This document shows positions 23,973 to 30,984 of a stretch of DNA of 39,552 bases, in pieces (position 1 is the first letter of the stretch; the number at the start of each line of letters is the position of its first letter). A program made the position numbers and the translations under genes. The notes below the pieces were generated by a model. The model had not been told where the DNA came from and made no database searches. It saw only the letters and a list, made by a program, of their open reading frames with translations. Source of the DNA: Helicobacteraceae bacterium (GTDB lineage Bacteria; Campylobacterota; Campylobacteria; Campylobacterales; Sulfurimonadaceae); assembly GCA_027061425.1 (NCBI GenBank), contig JALSUN010000018.1, positions 1 to 39,552 of the forward strand. Reading direction: 5' to 3'.

Positions 23973-24467
23973 TTATTCCAGGTCTGATTCAAAAAGTGAT
24001 GCTAACTCCATGTAACCGCTTACGTAATGCGCAAAAAATATCATGAATGTAACATCATCATCATCAAAGCCACCAGGCTTGTTCAATAATTCTAAAATAC
24101 CTATGACTTTTTTCTCAGAGTTAAAAATAGGTGCCGTAATAATATTTATCACCTCATAACCACTCTTTTTTTCTATCGTATCGAGATAGAGAGGATCACG
24201 TTTAGCATCTAAAACGATAATAGGCTTTTTCTCTTTTAATGTGTGCCCAACAATCCCTTGGTCTGCAGATATTATAATCGGGTCAATCCCATCTGCTATG
24301 GTTGTCCACAAAATATTTTTTGTTTCATTGTATATAAAAACGGAACAACGGTCCGCATCTATCACTTTTTTAGCGTATTTTGAGATAATAGGCAGTCCAT
24401 CGCCTAACGCTGGCGTATTTAATAAGGCTCTAGCACAGGCCACCAATTCTGAGTGTTGTTCTTTCAT
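23973..24467 (-). CDS. Single-domain GAF protein
   Basis: About 164 aa that are almost entirely one GAF domain: DADRCSVFIYNETKNILWTTIADG, IISADQGIVGHTL, PIFNSEKKVIGILELLNKPGGFDDDD and a C-terminal helix. GAF domains of this class bind cyclic nucleotides or small molecules, and the NKxxxF-like motif (LLNKPGGF) is the one found in cyclic-nucleotide GAFs. No output domain is attached, so it would act on a partner. The ATG at 24467 is chosen because GAGGA is correctly spaced; an ATG two codons upstream is too close to it. It lies between the YbjQ operon and comM but with gaps, so it is probably its own unit. Confidence 0.88.
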   Translation of the reverse strand: MKEQHSELVACARALLNTPALGDGLPIISKYAKKVIDADRCSVFIYNETKNILWTTIADGIDPIIISADQGIVGHTLKEKKPIIVLDAKRDPLYLDTIEKKSGYEVINIITAPIFNSEKKVIGILELLNKPGGFDDDDVTFMIFFAHYVSGYMELASLFESDLE

Positions 24468-24558
24468 TTTCATTCCTCATATTTGCTCTTCATATATTAC
24501 CACATCAATGAATCATAATGTCACAGCAACTAATACCTAAATTTAATTACGAGTCATA

Positions 24559-26070
24559 TTAAGTACGCTTTCTATAACTTAAAGCTTCTAGTACATCTAT
24601 TTTAGAGATCACCTCAGCACTTCGCAAATCAGCAATAGTTCTGGCCACTTTTTGAATCTTTTTTATACTTCTGAAAGAGAGTTGATAACGGAGTATGGCC
24701 TGATCTAAAATACGTTTCGCTTCATCATCCATAAGACAGTACTTCTCTATCTCACTATCTTCTAAATCTCCATTCAGAGAGGTTTGACCTCTTTGCATCT
24801 GTCGTTTATGACTATAGAGAACCTGCTTGTGCATTTTTTCTGAACTCAGAGAAGGTTCATCTTTTGGATTAATATTTTGCATCTGCACATAAAGGTCAAT
24901 ACGGTCTAAAAAAGGGTCAGAAAGTCTATTTTTATAACGCTGGATCTCACGTTCTGAACAGCGACACTCTTGGGAAGTACTCAGTAGATTACCACAGGGA
25001 CAAGGGTTCATCGCCGCTACAAAAAGAAAAGAGGTGGGGTACTCTACTTTAGAGTTCACACGGGAGATGCGAATTTTTTTGTCTTCAAGAGGTTCACGCA
25101 GGGCTTCCAAGACACTTTTTTGAAAATGTGGAAGCTCATCAAAAAACAAAATCCCATTATGAGCCAACCCTATCTCTCCGATCTGTGCTTTATGACTGCC
25201 CCCGCCAAACACTGAAGCAGGTGTTGATGTATGATGAGGAGACCTAAAAGGTCTCAGCGGTGTAAAATGGGGTTCAACGCCCTCTAACGAGTCTAACTTA
25301 GCAATGTCTAATAAAATGTCCGCCGTGACAGGGGGTAAGATATATCGCAGGCGCTTTGCCACCATAGACTTACCACAGCCTGGACTGCCCTCTAATAAGA
25401 TGTTATGCATGCCACTGGCACTCACCAGTGCTGCACGTTTGGCATTTTCTTGACCTTTAATATCTAAAAAGTCTAAAGGATAATATTTATGAAAAAAGTA
25501 CTTTACACCCAAAACTTGAAAGTTTGGATGTTCTATCTCCGTAGTATCTTGCCTTAAAACAGCACTCTCTTCGCCTTTAAAAAAAGCGATGGCATCATTA
25601 AGGTGCTTGACCCCGATAAACTCTATGTTTGGGATGTTTTTAACCTTTATTAAACTCTCTTCAGGCACCAGCACCTTTTGCATACTTTTACTATTTGCCA
25701 GAGAAAGTACCAAGGGGTATAAAAGGGCATTCTCTTTGACGCTGCCATCTAACCCCAACTCTCCAAACACATACCAAGAAGAGAGATCCACTTCACTGCT
25801 GTCAAGTGCAATAAGCAGAGCAATACTTAAATCGAAATGTGAACCATTTTTGTTAACGTCAGAAGGAGAGAGGTTAATAGTAATGCGTTTCGGCGGAAAA
25901 ACAAAATCATTCGCAAGCAGTGCAGACTTTACCCGTTCACGTGCTTCATTAATCGCAGTAGAGGCCATACCTACGATAGTAAATGAGGGTAAGCCCTTAG
26001 TTAAAGTAGATTCAACTGAGACAGATATCGCTTCTATCCCTTCTAAAGTAGCACACTGTAATTTTTTCAT
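24559..26070 (-). CDS. comM: ComM/YifB-family Mg-chelatase-like AAA+ ATPase
   Basis: A 503-aa protein. Residues 1-170 form the ChlI-like N-terminal domain (TLEGIEAISVSVESTLTKGLPSFTIVG). The AAA+ core has Walker A GSPGCGKS (about 227-234), Walker B ILFFDELPH and a CPCGN...CRC cysteine cluster (about 352-370). A Mg-chelatase C-terminal domain follows (FRSIKKIQKVARTIADL). In naturally competent bacteria ComM is a hexameric branch-migration helicase that integrates incoming DNA, so this hints at transformability; other competence genes are not in the window. No ribosome-binding site is obvious before the ATG. Confidence 0.93.
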   Translation of the reverse strand: MKKLQCATLEGIEAISVSVESTLTKGLPSFTIVGMASTAINEARERVKSALLANDFVFPPKRITINLSPSDVNKNGSHFDLSIALLIALDSSEVDLSSWYVFGELGLDGSVKENALLYPLVLSLANSKSMQKVLVPEESLIKVKNIPNIEFIGVKHLNDAIAFFKGEESAVLRQDTTEIEHPNFQVLGVKYFFHKYYPLDFLDIKGQENAKRAALVSASGMHNILLEGSPGCGKSMVAKRLRYILPPVTADILLDIAKLDSLEGVEPHFTPLRPFRSPHHTSTPASVFGGGSHKAQIGEIGLAHNGILFFDELPHFQKSVLEALREPLEDKKIRISRVNSKVEYPTSFLFVAAMNPCPCGNLLSTSQECRCSEREIQRYKNRLSDPFLDRIDLYVQMQNINPKDEPSLSSEKMHKQVLYSHKRQMQRGQTSLNGDLEDSEIEKYCLMDDEAKRILDQAILRYQLSFRSIKKIQKVARTIADLRSAEVISKIDVLEALSYRKRT

Positions 26071-26196
26071 AGCATTAATATATCAGTAAAAAACTAAATA
26101 TAATATTATTAGTTTAACACAATACATCAACAGCCCCTCTTTTCTGAAGTATCTTTACCCCCAAGAGTTTCATGGGTACACTTAATAATAAGATGT

Positions 26197-26202
26197 TAAA
26201 AT
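26197..26202 (+). promoter_or_regulatory. Extended -10 element before the SpeE-like gene
   Basis: TAAAAT preceded by TG one base upstream (26194-26195) forms an extended -10. It would start transcription near 26209, which leaves no room for a ribosome-binding site before the ATG at 26218 but fits the ATG at 26251. Confidence 0.4.
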
Positions 26203-26250
26203 TCTTACCAAATTTTAATGCTTTTTAAGAAGCAAGATAAAAGAGAGTCT

Positions 26251-26805
26251 ATGAGAGATTATATCTATCCTGAAATGATGGTTCACACATCACTATGTAC
26301 TGTAAAGAAGCCAGAGAATGTCCTTATTGTAAGTGATAATGCTACTGCTCTTGAAGCAGAAGTGGCACGCCATGACAACATCCCTTCTAAAACAGTCACT
26401 GCATCTAATGTTACTGCATCTCTACGTGAAGAGGCAGATGCCTCTGTTGATGTTGTCATTATTGACACTTTAACAGACGACGCGGCTGCATTAGCACATG
26501 TTAACCGTGTTCTTAATGCAGAGGGTTTGGTTGTTTTAAAGCACCCTGACCTTGAAGATGAGACTGCTAACAAGCAACTTATGCAAGTTCTTGGTAACTA
26601 TTTCAAAATCATTATGCCGTTTTATGTTGGTGGGGGCGAGACCGCGCTACTAGCCTCTAAATCTTACCACCCGACTGCTGACATCATCTTACACCGTAGT
26701 GATATGCTCGATGGGCAAAAATACTACAACTGCGATGTTCACCCTGCCTCTTTTGCGATGGGTAATGATGTCCGTAAAGCTTACTTAGGTACAATCAGAA
26801 ACTAA
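26251..26805 (+). CDS. SpeE-like protein lacking the N-terminal domain
   Basis: About 184 aa that match the C-terminal Rossmann part of spermidine synthase: YIYPEMMVHTSLCTVKKPENVLIVSDN, LGNYFKIIMPFYVGGGETALLASK and the C-terminal YYNCDVHPASFAMGNDVRK, which mirrors YYNxxIHxAAFALP of SpeE. The pattern is closest to the divergent Helicobacter SpeE. The N-terminal beta-domain (about 60-70 residues) is absent, and the upstream sequence does not encode it. The glycine-rich dcSAM loop GGGDG is replaced by VSDNATALE, and the usual D-x-x-D-P-x-G active-site block is not recognisable (IDTLTDDAAAL). Catalysis as aminopropyltransferase is therefore doubtful. The frame is open to an ATG at 26218, which lacks a ribosome-binding site. 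It lies 35 bp upstream of coaE and is probably co-transcribed. Confidence 0.75.
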   Translation: MRDYIYPEMMVHTSLCTVKKPENVLIVSDNATALEAEVARHDNIPSKTVTASNVTASLREEADASVDVVIIDTLTDDAAALAHVNRVLNAEGLVVLKHPDLEDETANKQLMQVLGNYFKIIMPFYVGGGETALLASKSYHPTADIILHRSDMLDGQKYYNCDVHPASFAMGNDVRKAYLGTIRN

Positions 26806-26840
26806 TTTTACGAGGTTTTTTCCTCAACAAAGAGTTTAAT

Positions 26841-27449
26841 ATGGCATTTGAGTACGCAATCGCTTTAACTGGAGGTATCGCTACAGGCAAAAGTACTGTA
26901 GCTTCACTACTTGGACTGAGTGGTCTGCGTATTATCGATGCTGACAAAATCTCTCACACTATTTTAGAGGCACACCAAAAATGGGTCAAAGAACATTTTG
27001 GTGAGATGTACATCACACCAAGAGGTAAAGTTGATCGTCCAGCACTGGGTCAACTGGTCTTCTCTAACCCTGAAAAAAAAGCAGAACTTGAGCAGTTTCT
27101 CCATCCTCTTATCCGTAAGGAGATAGAGCGTCAAAGTGAGAAACAAGACAGTTTCAAATACCCCTACCTCATTGATATCCCCCTCTTTTTTGAAGGCAAT
27201 GCCTATAACATAAAAGATTCTGTTGTTGTCTACACTCCTCAAGAGATTCAACTTGAACGTTTTATGAAACGTAACGGTTACACGCAAGAAGAGTCTGAGC
27301 GTCGTATCGCCTCCCAAATGCCTATAGATGAGAAAAAAGCCCGCGCAACCTGGGTCATAGACAATTCACAAAACCTAAAACATCTTCAAAAAGAGTGTTA
27401 TGCTTTTGTAGATGCCATTAAAGCGAAATACCCCGCGCCTAAAAAGTAG
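26841..27449 (+). CDS. coaE: Dephospho-CoA kinase
   Basis: A 202-aa P-loop kinase that phosphorylates the ribose of dephospho-CoA in the last step of coenzyme A synthesis. Walker A is GGIATGKST (about residues 10-18), the IIDADKISH block (about 31-39) carries the catalytic Asp, and the substrate-binding segment is FLHPLIRKEIERQ. The lid and C-terminal helix have RIASQMPIDEKKARATWVIDNS. The length is typical. Confidence 0.96.
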   Translation: MAFEYAIALTGGIATGKSTVASLLGLSGLRIIDADKISHTILEAHQKWVKEHFGEMYITPRGKVDRPALGQLVFSNPEKKAELEQFLHPLIRKEIERQSEKQDSFKYPYLIDIPLFFEGNAYNIKDSVVVYTPQEIQLERFMKRNGYTQEESERRIASQMPIDEKKARATWVIDNSQNLKHLQKECYAFVDAIKAKYPAPKK

Positions 27450-27516
27450 TCAACACACACCGCTACTTTCACCCATCAGAACATGGTATTAAATATAAAA
27501 TCATATTTTCTTATGA

Positions 27517-27543
27517 TATACTATCTCATAATCAACTAAGGAG
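27517..27543 (+). promoter_or_regulatory. Extended -10 promoter and RBS of the small lipoprotein gene
   Basis: TATACT (27517-27522) is preceded by TG at 27514-27515, giving an extended -10. A strong AAGGAG ribosome-binding site lies at 27538-27543, five bases before the first ATG. Confidence 0.6.
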
Positions 27544-27548
27544 TACGT

Positions 27549-27908
27549 ATGATGAAGAAAGTTGTGTTGGCTACGGTAGCCTCTGGAATTCTACTAATGA
27601 GTGGTTGTAGCTCTTATCCAAGTAGTAGTGAGGCTGTCGCTGAAGAGGTCTGTAAAGCATTTAAAAGTGGTGACTTAGAAGCTTCTAAAACCTATATGAG
27701 TGCTGAGGCTCTCGCAAAAACAGAACAAAACGAGGGACAGATCAAAGCTTTTTTTGCACTTCCTGAGTTTAAACAAAAAGCACGTGGTCTTAACTGTTCA
27801 AAAGCGCAGAAGACTGAGACATTAGGTAAAGACCATCAACGTGTCTATTTTGGAGAGTTTAATGTAGAACTCAAAAAAATCGATGGAAAGTGGAAACTAC
27901 TTAGTTAA
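27549..27908 (+). CDS. Small lipoprotein, DUF4878-like
   Basis: A 119-aa protein with a type II signal peptide and lipobox LMSGC (about residue 20). The mature part has a helix-rich start (SEAVAEEVCKAFKSGDLEASKTYMS) and a final strand (RVYFGEFNVELKKIDGKWKLLS) of the kind found in DUF4878/NTF2-like periplasmic proteins. The family label is tentative and the role unknown. It has its own promoter and a terminator-like hairpin, so it is probably monocistronic. Confidence 0.82.
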   Translation: MMKKVVLATVASGILLMSGCSSYPSSSEAVAEEVCKAFKSGDLEASKTYMSAEALAKTEQNEGQIKAFFALPEFKQKARGLNCSKAQKTETLGKDHQRVYFGEFNVELKKIDGKWKLLS

Positions 27909-27928
27909 TTCACGCTAAAACTTCTCTT

Positions 27929-27955
27929 GTGCATCATCTTTGTCATGATGTACAC
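27929..27955 (+). terminator. Hairpin after the small lipoprotein gene
   Basis: GTGCATCAT (27929-27937) pairs with ATGATG (27945-27950) and CAC (27953-27955), with a two-base bulge and a 7-nt loop. Pyrimidine-rich sequence follows. Confidence 0.45.
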
Positions 27956-27990
27956 TTACCTATCTTTATTTACATCTCTTTAATATGGGC

Positions 27991-28013
27991 TATAATACCG
28001 TTTATATAAGGAG
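27991..28013 (+). promoter_or_regulatory. Promoter and RBS of dapF
   Basis: A perfect TATAAT at 27991-27996 and AAGGAG at 28008-28013, six bases before the first of two adjacent ATG codons. Confidence 0.65.
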
Positions 28014-28019
28014 ATACCT

Positions 28020-28775
28020 ATGATGCTTGCCAAATACTCTGCCAATGGAAATGACTTTGTTCTTTTTCACGCTTTTGAAAAAAAAGACCGTTCACAACTG
28101 GCACGACAACTGTGTAACCGCCAGTCAGGTGTAGGTGCAGATGGTCTAATCGTACTGCTTCCCCATCATACTTTAGATTTTGAGTGGGAATTTTATAATG
28201 CAGATGGCTCAACAGCAGAGATGTGTGGGAATGGTTCTCGTGCCTGTGCTCATTATGCTGTGAGGTATGATCTGGCTCCAACAACCATGCGCTTTTTGAC
28301 TCAAGCAGGAGAGATAAAGGCACAAGTTCAAGGTTCCATGGTTCAAAGTGACCTTACCCCTCCAAAAATCTTACAACAAGATATAGTGCATGAGGGAAAA
28401 AGCTACTGGTTACTCGACACAGGGGTTCCCCATTTGGTCACTTTTGATGCTGATATAGAAAACTTTGACCTACAAGAGGCAAGAACCTTACGCCACGCGC
28501 ATAACGCTAACGTCAACATCGCTCAAGTTCAAGAGGATGGTTCTTTACGTGTACGCACTTATGAGCGTGGTGTTGAAGATGAGACTTTAGCTTGTGGTAC
28601 AGGCATGGCGGCCTGTTTCTATCGTGCCAACCAAGAAAAAAGAGTAGCAAATAATATCTCTGTCTATCCAACAAGTGGAGATACACTCTACCTAGGACTT
28701 GAGAAAGGTACCATCACCTTTAAAGGTGAAGTCACACCAACCTTTGTGACAAGCTGGGAGCACACCCAAGATTAA
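28020..28775 (+). CDS. dapF: Diaminopimelate epimerase
   Basis: A 251-aa cofactor-independent epimerase that converts LL- to meso-diaminopimelate for peptidoglycan and lysine. Both catalytic cysteines are present: MCGNGSRACAHY (about residues 66-77) and ACGTGMAACFY (about 196-206). SANGNDFVLFHAF at the N-terminus and NADGSTAEMCGN are typical. The length is a little below the E. coli enzyme (274 aa). The second ATG (28023) is an equally possible start. A long palindrome follows at 28827-28858. Confidence 0.96.
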   Translation: MMLAKYSANGNDFVLFHAFEKKDRSQLARQLCNRQSGVGADGLIVLLPHHTLDFEWEFYNADGSTAEMCGNGSRACAHYAVRYDLAPTTMRFLTQAGEIKAQVQGSMVQSDLTPPKILQQDIVHEGKSYWLLDTGVPHLVTFDADIENFDLQEARTLRHAHNANVNIAQVQEDGSLRVRTYERGVEDETLACGTGMAACFYRANQEKRVANNISVYPTSGDTLYLGLEKGTITFKGEVTPTFVTSWEHTQD

Positions 28776-28826
28776 TAGACAAAACACTCAATTTCATTCT
28801 AGATAGATGAGATACTCATGTAATTC

Positions 28827-28858
28827 ACTCAAGATTATAAAATATTATAATCTTGAGT
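28827..28858. terminator. Perfect 14-bp inverted repeat after dapF
   Basis: Arms at 28827-28840 and 28845-28858 pair perfectly over 14 bp with an AATA loop. The site is 52 bp after dapF and ends four bases before the -10 of the next gene, so it could be a terminator or an operator. There is no T run. Confidence 0.55.
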
Positions 28859-28861
28859 TGC

Positions 28862-28882
28862 TATACTATAAGTCATAAGGGG
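28862..28882 (+). promoter_or_regulatory. -10 and RBS of the thioredoxin-like gene
   Basis: TATACT at 28862-28867 and AAGGGG at 28877-28882, five bases before the ATG. The -10 abuts the 14-bp palindrome. Confidence 0.5.
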
Positions 28883-28887
28883 TTTAT

Positions 28888-29289
28888 ATGCGTCTTACTA
28901 TTCTCTTTTTTCTATTTTTTATCTCACTTCATGCCCAACCACTAAACTACATTAACAACTATCCCGAAGCACTAGCAACTGCGAAACAAGCAAACAAACC
29001 ACTACTCCTCTATCTGTATACCCCAGACTGCAGAGCATGCGATTATATTGATGCAAAAGTGATTCACACACGCAAGGTTGCCTCTTATATCACAGAACAC
29101 TACATCATAGCCCATCTCCGCATCCGTGACACTTCTCTACCTAGAACATTCCGTGCAAAAGTCTCTCCTGTTTTTCACGTGATTGACCCAAGAGACGAGA
29201 CAATGATAGAGTCACTGATGGGTGGTGTCAAGTCGAAACGGTTTCGTCAACTTCTTCGAGAGTCTTTGAGTGCATACTACAAGAAGTAA
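28888..29289 (+). CDS. Periplasmic thioredoxin-fold protein
   Basis: A 133-aa protein with a cleavable signal peptide (MRLTILFFLFFISLHAQ). The mature part is a thioredoxin-like domain of the thioredoxin_7/DUF255 type: NYPEALATAKQANKPLLLYLYTPDCRACDYIDAKV with a CRAC redox motif (CxxC, about residues 48-51), then a cis-Pro region (VSPVFHVID). It is likely a thiol:disulfide oxidoreductase or reductase helper in the periplasm. The partner is not indicated; the neighbours (dapF, mlaA) are separated by hairpins or promoters. Confidence 0.85.
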   Translation: MRLTILFFLFFISLHAQPLNYINNYPEALATAKQANKPLLLYLYTPDCRACDYIDAKVIHTRKVASYITEHYIIAHLRIRDTSLPRTFRAKVSPVFHVIDPRDETMIESLMGGVKSKRFRQLLRESLSAYYKK

Positions 29290-29446
29290 TGATACTTTAT
29301 GTTAACAAGTCATGATGTATAATAAACAATTATAGTTAAGATTTTACAGTTTTTTAAGTGTTCTTAGTAGATGCATCGCCCTAGATTCTTAACAGACAAC
29401 TAACATTGGTACACTATAATTGGTTATATTTTAAAAATGTGGGTGG
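29290..29446 (+). promoter_or_regulatory. Intergenic region with the mlaA promoter
   Basis: TATAAT at 29415-29420 is the likely -10 of the mlaA operon. GTTAAGA near 29335 and TCTTAAC near 29387 form a distant 7-bp inverted repeat of unclear meaning. No gene is seen. Confidence 0.45.
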
Positions 29447-29455
29447 ATGTGGGTA

Positions 29456-30376
29456 ATGAAGGTTAATATACGTGTTATTTTCCTCTCTGTTCTATTTTTA
29501 ACCCTATCTACCCTTGCCAATGAGAATGACCTTAACAGCAGCGCTGATACATTTACGCCCATCACTATAGAAAGTAGTACAGACACTCCTTCTACGCCCC
29601 CTGCTAAACACATAGTTAATAAACCAAAAGACACTATTGCTAACACTACTGTTGATGATTTTGAAGAGGATGCCTTTGAGGACGATGATTTTGAAGATGA
29701 CGAATTTTCTGATGATGAATTCAGTGATGAGTTTGAGCCCCCACATAAAGAGATCTTTGATCCTTTAAGTGGGTACAACAGAGTCATGACAAGTTTTAAT
29801 GACGACCTCTATGTCTATGTTTTAGACCCTGTCATTTTTAAAGGGTATAACCTCCTTCCCCATCAAGTACGACTCTCTGTTTATAATTTTTTTGAAAACC
29901 TCTCCTACCCGGTCAGTCTTGTAAACAATATCTTACAACTCAAGTTTAAAAACACGGGTACCGAAACCCTGCGATTTCTGACCAACTCTACGGTGGGCGT
30001 GTTAGGTCTCTTTAATCCTGCAGAGAGTTGGTTTGGACTCAAACCACATAAAGAGGATTTTGGACAGACACTTGGTTACTATGGAGTGGGTGGTGGCTTC
30101 CATATAGTGTTACCTTTCTTCGGTCCTACAAATTTACGTGACTTAACGGGTGATTTTATTGACTTTTATGTCAACCCCATCTATTATGTGGACATACGAA
30201 AATATAATCTGTTTCAAAACACCTATCAAGGATGGGCGGCTATTAGTTATAAAGAGTTTAACAAGATGTCACTCTATACTGAAGAGTATAATAATGTACG
30301 TCAAGACTCTCTAGACCTCTACCCATTTTTACGTGACTTGTACGAGCAACACAGACAACAACAAATCGAGGAATAA
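29456..30376 (+). CDS. mlaA: MlaA (VacJ) family outer-membrane lipid protein with acidic tract
   Basis: About 306 aa. The MlaA domain (about residues 105-275) is clear: DPLSGYNRVMTSFNDDLYVYVLDPV, VYNFFENLSYPVSLVNNILQ, ETLRFLTNSTVGVLGLFNPA, EDFGQTLGYYGVGGGFHIVLPFFGPTNLRDLTG. MlaA removes misplaced phospholipid from the outer leaflet and hands it to periplasmic MlaC. Two oddities: the signal peptide (MKVNIRVIFLSVLFLTLSTLA) has no lipobox Cys although VacJ is a lipoprotein in E. coli, and residues about 67-94 are an insertion in which 19 of 28 residues are Asp/Glu and 6 are Phe. The ATG at 29456 gives the better signal peptide; an ATG at 29447 is also possible. mlaC starts 1 bp after the stop. 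Confidence 0.92.
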   Translation: MKVNIRVIFLSVLFLTLSTLANENDLNSSADTFTPITIESSTDTPSTPPAKHIVNKPKDTIANTTVDDFEEDAFEDDDFEDDEFSDDEFSDEFEPPHKEIFDPLSGYNRVMTSFNDDLYVYVLDPVIFKGYNLLPHQVRLSVYNFFENLSYPVSLVNNILQLKFKNTGTETLRFLTNSTVGVLGLFNPAESWFGLKPHKEDFGQTLGYYGVGGGFHIVLPFFGPTNLRDLTGDFIDFYVNPIYYVDIRKYNLFQNTYQGWAAISYKEFNKMSLYTEEYNNVRQDSLDLYPFLRDLYEQHRQQQIEE

Positions 30377-30377
30377 C

Positions 30378-30962
30378 ATGCGTTTTTTACCCCTACTTTT
30401 TATCACCCTATTTCTAAATTTTAGCAGTGCCTTATGGGCAGATGACAAAAGTGACATCAAAGAGATAATGAAACACTCCATCCATGATGTCACCACACTC
30501 ATACAAGATAAGACCATCACTAAAGAAGTCAAGCATCAAGAGATAGAAAAGATTATCACCCCACTCTTTGACTTTGCGCTCATGGCACGTCTAAGCCTTG
30601 GAAAAAAGCAGTGGAAAAAGATAAGCCCTCAAGAGCGTAAGGCGTTTGTAACACTTTTTAGTCAGCGTATCCGTCAATCTTACATGAGTAAACTCGACCT
30701 CTACACCGATGAAGTTGTTGTTATAGATGATCCAGTTGTTGTTAAAAATCGTATCCATCTACCCACCCATCTTATGCGTAAAAGTGAAAAACGCGATATT
30801 CTTTATAAGTTTTACAAGTCTAAAAGGAAAGGGTGGCTCATTTATGACGTTGATATTATAGGTGTTAGCATCGTTCAAACCTACCGCAGTCAATTTGCAG
30901 GTATTTTGAAAGAGAACTCATTTGAGACTTTAATGGAAAAGTTGAAGATATCAGACGATTAG
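30378..30962 (+). CDS. mlaC: MlaC/Ttg2D (HpnM-like) periplasmic lipid carrier
   Basis: A 194-aa protein with a signal peptide (MRFLPLLFITLFLNFSSALWA) and a Tol_Tol_Ttg2 domain: IEKIITPLFDFALMARLSLGKKQWKKISPQERKAFVTLFSQRIRQSY. MlaC carries phospholipid between the outer and inner membranes; the HpnM variant does so in hopanoid clusters. The mature protein is basic (by my count 32 Lys/Arg to 25 Asp/Glu), opposite in charge to the acidic tracts in its two membrane neighbours. The ATG at 30378 follows GAGGA; upstream in-frame codons lie within mlaA. It starts 1 bp after the mlaA stop. Confidence 0.92.
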   Translation: MRFLPLLFITLFLNFSSALWADDKSDIKEIMKHSIHDVTTLIQDKTITKEVKHQEIEKIITPLFDFALMARLSLGKKQWKKISPQERKAFVTLFSQRIRQSYMSKLDLYTDEVVVIDDPVVVKNRIHLPTHLMRKSEKRDILYKFYKSKRKGWLIYDVDIIGVSIVQTYRSQFAGILKENSFETLMEKLKISDD

Positions 30963-30984
30963 AAACGCCAAGGAGCATAAATTA

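Noticed and set aside
29171-29186. TTTTTCACGTGATTGA, 12 of 16 matches to parS in the thioredoxin-like gene
   Set aside because: The right arm is lost, and a 12/16 match is plausible by chance in this much DNA; it is far from the perfect pair.
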